In this document: positions 24,503 through 34,400 of the stretch, piece after piece
How the letters are laid out: each line of letters starts with the position of its first letter
How positions within the stretch are numbered: position 1 is the stretch's first letter
NCBI GenBank assembly: GCA_911728455.2
Contig: OU452229.1
Location: forward strand, 4,767,574-4,831,573
From: Marthasterias glacialis
Lineage: Eukaryota > Echinodermata > Asteroidea > Forcipulatida > Asteriidae
Direction: 5' to 3'
DNA: 64,000 nt
Program-made: the position numbers and the translations under genes
Notes under the pieces: generated by a model
Told to the model about the DNA's origin: nothing
What the model saw: the letters and a program-made list of their open reading frames with translations, nothing else
Database searches by the model: none

Positions 24503-24680
24503 TATAGACCTTTATCATGGTGCGGCCATCTTGATTTTCTCCCATTCAAACCAATGTAACCAAACAGAGGCTGGAGGGGCAAATAGTCTGGTTCCTTTCA
24601 GTACAATGAATATGAGCATCTATTACTGTTATTGGATGCAGAGAACATGACCAAGATGGTGGTGGCATGATAAAGGTCTA
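24503..24680. mobile_element. MITE with TATAGACCTTT termini, in KANSL1 3'UTR
   Basis: The left end TATAGACCTTTATCATGGTG faces the right end GGTGGCATGATAAAGGTCTA. The interior has CCATCTTGATTTTCTCCCAT and ATGTAACCAAACAGAGGCTG, close to 23824-24004. It lies 55-230 bases past the KANSL1 stop, so it is probably transcribed as 3'UTR, where the two ends could pair. Confidence 0.75.
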
Positions 24681-24734
24681 TTTTTGTCGTAGTAGAGAGA
24701 AACTACTTGAGAGTAAATCCCTCATGAGCAACCC

Positions 24735-25487
24735 TCACCTTTTCGCTAATCGTAAGACTATTGAGCTGCGCTGTTTGTCCGGGGACACCACCGTCCATTC
24801 GGGATCGTTGGGGTCATCAATCTCCTCTGGACCCGACGATTCCTCCAGCATCTCCAGAGGGCTGTTTCTTGACGATCCACTCTCCAGTTTGATGTTGTTC
24901 ACTGCATTCTTGGCAACCTCGGCAACGTCCTCTGTTGTCGAATTGTCCATCTCTTTTTCCTCCGAAACCTCTTCAACCGAACCCAGCTCCGCAACATCAA
25001 ATTCATCCAAGGGGAACTTCCGGTGGGGCCATGGGTTTTCCACATGGCCCAGCTCTTCAAAGCTGCCCACCATTGAGTTCTCGAGGTTGGTCTCACTCGC
25101 GCTCGACGATCTACGCTTCTCCCATGAACTAGTTCTCATACGATGGGCGCCACTGCTGCTGCTCAAGGAGGGGGCACCACTCGGGCTCAATGCATCCTGG
25201 GTGGTTAGCGGGGATGGGGCGTTAGAGGAGTTCACACTGGAAGGAAGGCTCTGCTCAAATAGATTCGCATCCGGAGAGTAAGGCTCTGGCGTGCCGCCCT
25301 GACTGTTGTTGCGGGATCGACGTGCCCCACGGCGGTGGTGTGTATGTGTCTGGTTGGCTAGGATCGTCAGGTATTTCTGACGCTCAGTGACCTCACATTT
25401 GGCATGGCGCTCAGCGATCTCAGTATCCGACAAGTTCTCTTCTCCTTCCTCTTCTTCCACTAGTTCCTCTTCCTTTTCCGCCAATTT
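24735..25487 (-). CDS. KANSL1: KANSL1 exon 7 (last coding exon)
   Basis: The acceptor TTGTTTGTGTAG precedes base 25487. It enters in phase 0 with [14 protein letters not shown], then [20 protein letters not shown], the C-terminal half of the PEHE region. A Ser/Pro-rich disordered tail follows, ending RLAKR and a stop at 24737-24735. Antisense frames on the plus strand (24667-25281) are shadows of this exon. Confidence 0.93.
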   Translation of the reverse strand, partial: KLAEKEEELVEEEEGEENLSDTEIAERHAKCEVTERQKYLTILANQTHTHHRRGARRSRNNSQGGTPEPYSPDANLFEQSLPSSVNSSNAPSPLTTQDALSPSGAPSLSSSSGAHRMRTSSWEKRRSSSASETNLENSMVGSFEELGHVENPWPHRKFPLDEFDVAELGSVEEVSEEKEMDNSTTEDVAEVAKNAVNNIKLESGSSRNSPLEMLEESSGPEEIDDPNDPEWTVVSPDKQRSSIVLRLAKR

Positions 25488-28400
25488 CTACACAAACAAC
25501 CAAATAAATCAACCATTTAAATTGGACATTCTAGAAAAATACAAATACAAAAACACTACAAAAATACAAACACCATTAACCCTAGCTCCCTTGAGTGCTT
25601 TACTGGGATCCAACACCATATGGCAACTCAACATCCAAACTGTGGTACTCTGATTATGGTGGCATGCCTAAACCCATGTAAAGCATAATCCAGAGGTGCA
25701 ACTGGCTATTGAAAAAAAAAATACATGTCCAGAATGTGGGCAATGTGACACACGGTCGGTGCCGCACTCAGTGTGAACCCTGCCGCTAGTGTAAATGGGA
25801 GGAAAATACTCAATGAAAAAAAATGATGAAATTAAAACCATATAAAAGCTCGCATTAATGTAAATGATCTTCCAAATTTGTAATCCATTATCCATGCATC
25901 GGTCACGTTAGAAGTTTTTAATATTTTTCTTCACCTGTGATAAGCGTTGTGACCCATTAACCATTAAAACTTGTTCTTCAAACACTTTTTAGTATCTTCA
26001 AGATTATCTTGAGAGTTTAAAAGACTGTAGCACTTTAGAAAAGTATAAGAAAATAATCTGCAAATGTCGATGAATCGATCTCCACACAAGTGCGTCGGAC
26101 ACACACAATCCCGAAATTTCTGCCAGGTCATAGGTCAATGCGTAAATTACTTCCAGCCGTAAAATGCTTTACCCGGATCTGGAAATGGTGCTTTTATTGG
26201 AGAAAGTGTGTACCGACGGCTGGTAGAAGAGGCTAACGATGCGTCACAGACAGGATTATTATTTTGTAATAGTGTTTTCCGAATTTTTCGGATATAATCA
26301 CAAAAATCAGAATTTGGGGGTAACAAAAAAAAAATGAATCGGAAATCTGAAAGAAATCTGAAAGTTGCATCTTTGATAATCAGTTTACTCATGCAGTCCC
26401 CAGTCCAACAAAATAAAACAAAACCTGCTGTTAGAAATTGGTGGAATAGGTACATAGCATCATTTCTTTAGATCTGAAGAAAATAAAGGCTAATATTTTC
26501 ATCAGGCAGAGAGTAAAATTTCTCACCCCTATTTCATGCAAAACTACTGGAAGTGAACAATCCGGACAATCTATTCTAAAACCTTATTTATAGATCATGG
26601 CTAACACCTTGTAGGGAACTATTGCTATAATTAACTGAACAGGAAGCTACCTGAATGAGCTGTTGTTCCTGCAGGTGATGATTCAAACAAGCGGCAAGCT
26701 TCTCCCCTTCACTTAGTCTCCTCCACTTGGGCGTCATGATCTCCTTGTACTCCAGCTTCTCCACCCTCGTCGATGCCAGCATCGAGTACGGGATGACGAT
26801 GTTGTCGATATCGTACTGGTCAGAGTTCCCGCCAGGGCGTCTGGGCTTCAGGAAGTTTTGCAGGGACGCGGAAGGCATTGAGTGGGAGAGACCACCACTT
26901 GCCGTCCCATCACCTAAGGTCGTTGTTCCCGGGGTGCTGGACATGCTGCTGCTGAAGCACATGTGATCCTCGATGTTTGGGAGGGAGAGACTCCTAGCTC
27001 TGGTCTTCTTCAGAGCAGCTGTGTGAAAGAAGTTATTGATGGGTGTTACTTGTATGGATTCAAACCGAAACCCTTTAACCACTTGACGCTGGAATACCTG
27101 TACACACACACACACACAAGTGTGTTTTTACCTCCAATAGGGGACCTTCTATTATCCCTCTTTTGTTTGTACTTTAACTTTTTAGCAACAGCTCCCAATG
27201 GTTTTGAACACGATTTCCAACTGGGGACCTTTTCCAACCGGGGACCCTATTGTCCTCTTTTGTTATAAGTCCCCGGTTTGAATGCCTAAACAAACTCACA
27301 CACACACACACCCAAACACACAGATTTCCCGCACAAGAGAATGGGTAAACACTTTTTCTGGTTGTGTGTGTGGGCGGTTGACAGGGAAAGGCGTCACATT
27401 AGTACTACCTTACATGCAGCGAGCTCAACAGACGGGTGCCATGTTGACTCACTCCCGAAGGTTGTGTGGAGCATGAGCTCCGAGTTTCACGCCTGGATGG
27501 TCAAGACATCGGGGACAAAAGGCACTGGAATCACAGAACGAGTTCCTTTTTTAAAAGGGATACTGATGTAATCCCTTCTTCCAGACCTTTGCTCTTTTGT
27601 CTGACATACCAGGATTTCGAAAGACCGAATGGTGGCCCCGATCGTTTCCATTGTTCTCGGCACCAAGTTGAGTATGAGGCTACATGAAGTGCCATGGGCG
27701 TTATCGGTAGTGGCACACAGATTAGCGAGTCATGTTGCGCTGAAGAGGGCCTCCATGCAAAATTTTCAAAGGAAAGCAATAACTCCCAAAGCTAAGGTCA
27801 CCTAGTGTCCTCACTTAGTTTCATCATGGTTTTATGGACATAACACTAATATGTCACCGCTAAAAGTTTTTTCAACTTTTCACTCAAAATAATCCTGCAG
27901 CAAGGCCAGCAACCGGTTGAGAAAATCCCTGCGGCTACTGGTTAAGTACTTATAAAATCAGAAAAATATTTTAAACTAAGAAAGGCTAGACCATGAGTCC
28001 GGCAGAGCCAAATTGGCCGAGCTGTACTGAATCTATCAATGCACGGTAACGTCTTTGAAGCTGTGGGTGTTGCTGATGTAAAAATCTTTATGATGCTGTC
28101 ATCTTCCACATAAATTGATACATTGAAAAAAGGCAATAATTTTTGTATTAATTTCAGGGGCCATCAAAAATTGTTCAACATTTTCACGGTCGTAAAAAGT
28201 GTACGACTGTGAGAGGGGGGGGGGGGTCGGAGCCTGTGTAATACTTTAAAAGTGAATAGAATGTTGATTTTTTGTACCAAAGATTTAACGGAGGAAAAAT
28301 TAAATTCACACATTTATCCATAACGACAAACATTTACACTGTTAAAAATAACGTCCGTCGATGTCAGATTTTGTGAAAGTGCCTGCTAGCATTTGATGGT

Positions 28401-31400
28401 TCTTGCAAATATCGTAACATGCAAAAAGAGTGACTTAACTAAGACTAACAGTCCAATGATTCGGAATGATGGGACTGTTTGTGTTTGTCGGCGTGCTCAG
28501 ATGCGCATTTGTGCGTTGTGTGAAACTTAAAAAGTTACAAGGTGCAAATATAAAAAAATGGAGCTTAATATTCTTGATAATGTGACATCTTGTTTGTTAT
28601 TTTTGATATTAACACTAAAATTGTCAATATTTCATTATGATTAAAAAAGTGATATCGGTGATATCGATATCACATTAGTATTGAGTATTTCAGTGTTTTA
28701 GTATTATCGATATATCGACGGACGTCCCTAAATAAATGGGCAAAAATCTGCCAAACTTGATTTCAGCTCGAAATCTAATGGATGGTACTTTTTTTCTGCA
28801 AGCATTTGTGATGGGCAGTACAGTATTCAATAAAACAGAATCTAGCAAAATCTGATGTTGGATTGAACTTCCTGTTTAGATTGATTTAGGGTTCCTCTAC
28901 TTACCTATGGCTAACTGTGCAGCCCGCCTCTTTTTGATGTCTGTGCGACACCGCCTGTTGATCTCGTCTGTCAGCAGGTTCTTGGGCGTCCCTGGAAGGG
29001 AGTTGGCTTTGGACCGAGGTCGTTTCATGATCTTTCCGTCCCCTCTCCCATGCCTCATGTCTTTCATTGCTTCAGGAAAATTAACAAACAAATCTGATTG
29101 AGTTGATAAATTGGAAAATAGTACTGGTGATTTGAAGCATTTTGTATTTTCAGCCTCTGCATCTCTCTTGAGAAATGCAAAATTAAATAAGCGGTAACTT
29201 GGAGTTTAAACCTGCAGTAACCTCATTGTACTTTAGAATATCCTACGGTTAAAAAAAAGGTCAATGAGAGTTACCGCTTGTTTACTTTTGCATTTTAACT
29301 CCCTTAGCACTTTACATTATGTAATTCTCTGGTCGAAGTATAACTCCCTTTGACCTGCAAAATGATAATTTTTTCTTAACTTGAACACCTTTTGCTTTTT
29401 TTTTTATACAGTTTTGTTTTGTGGGAAAGTTTCCACACTGAGCACTTATAAACCAGTTGATGCCGGATGACCTGTACACTCGCAAATAATGTCCGAGCCA
29501 GCAAACAGAGGTTGTGTACACTGTGTGTAAATGAGTGTAAAAATCGGAATACCGGAATAAAGCTCGCGCTGACATTTTGTTTCAGAGCATGCACAGAGTA
29601 TGTACTCACTGTGCAATGCTTCCTTTCACCCACACTAAGATATGGTGTTGAATAATGTGCCGATTTTCGCCAGTATGCAGGGTTTTTTATTGTGTAATAC
29701 CCGATTCCAGACCTTTGTTCTTATGTCCCAAGAAGAGGATTACGAGACATCGAGAGGCTCCCACCACTGTTCATTCATTGATTTCGGCTCAATGGAGGTA
29801 TGTCAGAATGAATTGAGTTTCTAGACTTAGTTCCAAATTGAGGAACAATGAGCTATGGCCAAGATTTTGCAAATCATGGTGCGTGAATTTGACATTTTCT
29901 CGATGAAGAAGCAAAAATCCTGTTGCTTCAAAGAGAATCTGTTTTCTTGGCTTCGTCAAGTCAAGGTTTCTTTGAGCCAGCAGTACTCTCTGTTAGGCTG
30001 GAAGGGAAAAAGGCCAGATTCCCGGCGAGAACTGGTTAATGGCAAATGTTCATTAACTGCAAACTTTAACAGAATTTTACAGGTACTTTATTATAATTTT
30101 GGGGTGAACAAAGACAAATTAACTGGAGCAGGATTTGAACCAGCAAACCCCCGATTAATGTACCAGCGCTTTGCCAACTGAGCTATCCAGCCCTAATGTT
30201 GGCAGTCTCCCCATTTTGTCAATTTCTTTGTTTGGGGGTGCCAGTCAGAAGCCAATATGTTTATTTTCCAAACTTTGAAAGCACCACATGCTCTTGGTTG
30301 ATGCTTTATAAAAAACACTTGTGAGTACAATTTGTGACCGGAGAAAATATCCTTTTCCTCTGAACAGCCATTAATTTTAACAGGTGGAAACATTGACAGA
30401 TGTTTCTGTAACACCACACGATGGAAGGAGACAGTTGAACATTTGTATAAAATACTAATATGCAAGCCACATAATCAAAATTATAGAAAAACTGCAGCTG
30501 AAGCTTGGCACCTTCAATTTTTTTCTGAATAGGTTCATAGGTTCATCCAAACAACGTTTTGAATCCTATTCATTATAATCTTTCCCCCTTAGTTTTCTGA
30601 CAACTGGCTCAAAATCAATCAAGCCAAAACCTGCATTATTTAAAAAAAACAATGCAAGGAGTAGTTTTGAAGTGTTGAATCCGTCAAACTCGGGCAAAAC
30701 TTGGGAAAACGTTGAGACCTTTGGAACCAAAACCTATGTAAAAGGTCAGAAATATTCAGCTCATGTGTTCACAGCACATGGAGGCAGCAATTTAAAACTT
30801 ACTCTGAGCAGCCAGTTTGCGAAGCATTTTGAGGGACTTCTCCTCGCCGGCATTCTGCCGTCGCTTCGTCTTGTCTTTATCCTTCCTCTCGTACTTCCGT
30901 GTGGTCTTCCGTCCTTCTTTGCCTTCTGTGGGTGTACTCGGCCGGCGCTTCCTGTTAAGTGAAATGTGTGGTGATAACATTTTAAGCCACTTTTGTCTTA
31001 TTCAAATAGACACTGTTCCTAAAATAAGAATTATAGAATTGGAGGCATTACTTGGAGTATGAATACAAATTTTGGCTTTAGGTTACTCTAGTTCTGAAAA
31101 AAAAACCTGCAGCGAATAGAATAATTGATCAAGGAAATTTCTTGTAAACGTCTCCCATTGAATAGAACAGTCCTGGGTGACCAGTGAAATTCACTACTTG
31201 CGCATCAATCAATCGCAACTACTCGACTAGCAGACGCAACTACTTTTGCAACTGTTCAGACTATATGAACGTCCCCGTCCTTGTGTCTGGAGCACACACA
31301 ACGCAGTAACATCGGCCCGACACAGCGATTTAGAACATGTACAGGAATTCAGGGTTGGAAATTATGGGTCGCAGGCGCCATATGCAAGTGAAAGCAGCGG

Positions 31401-34400
31401 CGGGCGTGTCAAAACTTTTCCTTTCATAGTCCGCTAAGCGAGTCAAAGCAGTGTTTCTTGTCACAGTAAATAAGGAGTACTTTGGTAAAATCTCATAGAG
31501 AGATTATTTTCAAGTTCGTAAAATGGTTTGACAAGTCTTTATATTTGCGAGATTTGATATGCCTGCGATCGTTTCACTAGTCACTACAACCACACATACA
31601 CAAAAAAACATGGCAACTCATTTTTGTATGCCACCATACACGCAAGGGTCGTCCACATGCACATAATACAGTATATCGTGCGTACATGCAAGCACAGTAC
31701 ATTACATATACAGCAAGTACAAAGTCCAAGCTAACCAACCCTGTAATTGGTTGTTGATAAATATCCGTATTCAAAAAAAAAGTTTAGCTTGACTCGGCTT
31801 GCATGGCTTGGTACACGTTCACCAGCCGAGTGAAAACTAGCTGAATGTACCTCAATGAACAATTTCGGACCAATCACAAGCCACACATAATGTAAGTAAT
31901 GAATATGGATGAGCCAGTGTGAGTATTCAGTAGCAATAGATAAATTTGCAGGAGAAGTTTTTTTCAGAACTACATACTCCTCATAGAAAGTAGATTACAC
32001 ACGCCGCTCTCGCAATGATATTCACAATGATATTTTTCCCAACATTCTTGATGGCCAGGTACAACATTTGGGTTAGTTCGCAAAATGACTGCACAAAGAA
32101 CATTTACTCTCTTTAATTCAAGCCACTCAGTTGCTTTGACTAATAACAAACAAAAAGAGTGACGAATTGACAACACAAAACTTACTTTTTCATGTTGGAC
32201 ATTTTTGATGGTGGTGGTTTACGTTGCCACTCGTTGCTCTTCATCATTCCTTCAAACTGTAGTGAAAGTGGAATATCTACAAGAAGATGGTGTGGGGAAA
32301 AGTTGATTAGAATATAATATCAAACTTACCAATCAAAAATTAGTTTTCTGTGGAACAAATTAATGTAAACAAAATTAAGTCAGAATAAGCTCCCTTCGGC
32401 AACTGATAATTCAACACTCAAATCAATGGATAGCTTGCATGCCCGGCAAGGCAAAACTGTTTAGGCACACAGTGATCCATCAAAGTCAAGCAAACAGAGG
32501 TTTTGCTCAGGTAAGACGTTTGGGATGAGGCCCAACATCATAAAGACTGTAAGCAGACATTTTCTGCTTACAAAACAGCGTTTAGCAGAATTTCTATTCT
32601 ACAAATGCAGCTAACCATAAAGCAAAGCAAAAGGCAAGCGAATTTGCCAGTGGTTTCAGTAAGCAGACTAGTGACGCAACAATGCAAATCCACTGTAACC
32701 AGGCATGATATTCTTCCTACATGTACTTTAGTCTGATTTCCGATTTGTTTCGCACTCGGAAAAATCAGTAAAATTGTTGTTAAATAGCCTGTAAAGTCTC
32801 AAAAGCCTATACCATATGTACATATGTAGGTAAGCCCTTCTACTCAATAAAATTTTCATTTTTTTTCAAGGGCCAAATGTCAAGCCACACACATGCGCCA
32901 TCAAATCTTCTTGATTGTTTATGAAATACACTTTTGCTTAAGCATGTTTTTCTGCTACAGTAAGCACACAAAATGTGCTTACCGGTAAACAGCATTTCTT
33001 AAACTGGCCCCAGGTCAGTCCACCATTACACCCATAGAGCTCCTCAACAATCCTCCACTCTACGATAGCTTCACACCTAAATGTTTGGACTAGGATAAAT
33101 TCGGAGTGCCTGGCCCACTGACAAGTATTTTTGTTTGGTCCCGCATTACCACATTCTACAATGTCAGACAACTTCCTGAATAGCTTCATGGGCAGATCTT
33201 GGACAATTTGGGGCTGTTGCTGTTGGGATAAATGCTTTAGATACTCTAGTAGATTTCAAAGACAGCAGGGCAAAAATGCTGTATCTGGCTGCCACTTTAT
33301 CTCTGTTAATTTAGGTCAAATTATATCCTTACCTGTCCAGAAAGGTTGACAGAATGTATACAGAGAGGAACAGGCACTATGAACGATGACGAAGTGTTGA
33401 AATCATAAAAAACGAGCCATTTTCACATCTACATACGTGAGGATTGACAATGCTATTCACTAAACGCCATTTTCAGACACGCGATGAAATGTCCACTTGC
33501 TTTTCTTTTTTTAAGGTCAACAATTACTGTTTTTGCTAACAACTCCTCAAGAGGAATATTAAAAAACGGGAAATAAAGCCAAACATCAGGCCTCGATCTT
33601 AAGAAAAACGGGGGCAGGCCTTTGCAGGCCAAATCAGAGAAATTGTACAAGGGCATGCTGGCCAACTTGGTAGTGACAGTGCAATTTTTCTGAAGGGCAT
33701 GATGGCCTACTCCACAGGGCATGAGACCAATGGCCTCGGTTAAGATCAAGGCCTGCAACATCCATTAAAAAATCTAAAACAAAACATTAGAAAGTGGCAG
33801 CCGGATATGGAAACTTTTCCGACAGCAGTTGCATGAACCACAGCCCAATAGCTGTTTTTTACTCCTGGCATTTACCTGGAAGTTTTTAACGAGCAGCTAT
33901 GTTAGACCCAGACATGAATGAGCTGGCACCATGCCATGATGCAAAAAACACTCTCGCCCCCGATGGAGATGAGGTGGGCGGTAAAAATAACAATCAGAAT
34001 AATAATCAGACACGTCTCCACCAAGAAATTATTTCTTAAACAAACTTATGACAAATCAGTACTTTTTTGGGTCAAATTTTAGTAGGGGCTACCAAAGCAT
34101 AGAATTTACCTTGTGGGAAAGACAAGACTGGATGGAAGGAGTAATCTAACTGAGCCACTCTCTCATTCAGTGGTGCCATATCTGGTTCCTTTGGCTTTTC
34201 AACATGATTAAACCGACCTCCGCACATCACACATGGCATAAGAGGTGGGCAGCAACCGCACCGAACCGACGACAACTTCTGACTTTTGCGGCTGTAATGA
34301 TGCATGTTCATCGTTCGGATTAGCTTCCGCTTGCGAAAGTACCACACGGGACGCGTCCTTGCACAGTAATGTTCCTCCGGGTTGATGGATGATGGAGAAG

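Noticed and set aside
24667..25281. 204-codon plus-strand frame opposite KANSL1
   Set aside because: Antisense shadow of the Ser/Glu-rich last KANSL1 exon.
30117..30200. Functional tRNA gene
   Set aside because: A and B boxes are good but the anticodon arm does not pair and the flanks are shared with another copy, so it is a SINE.
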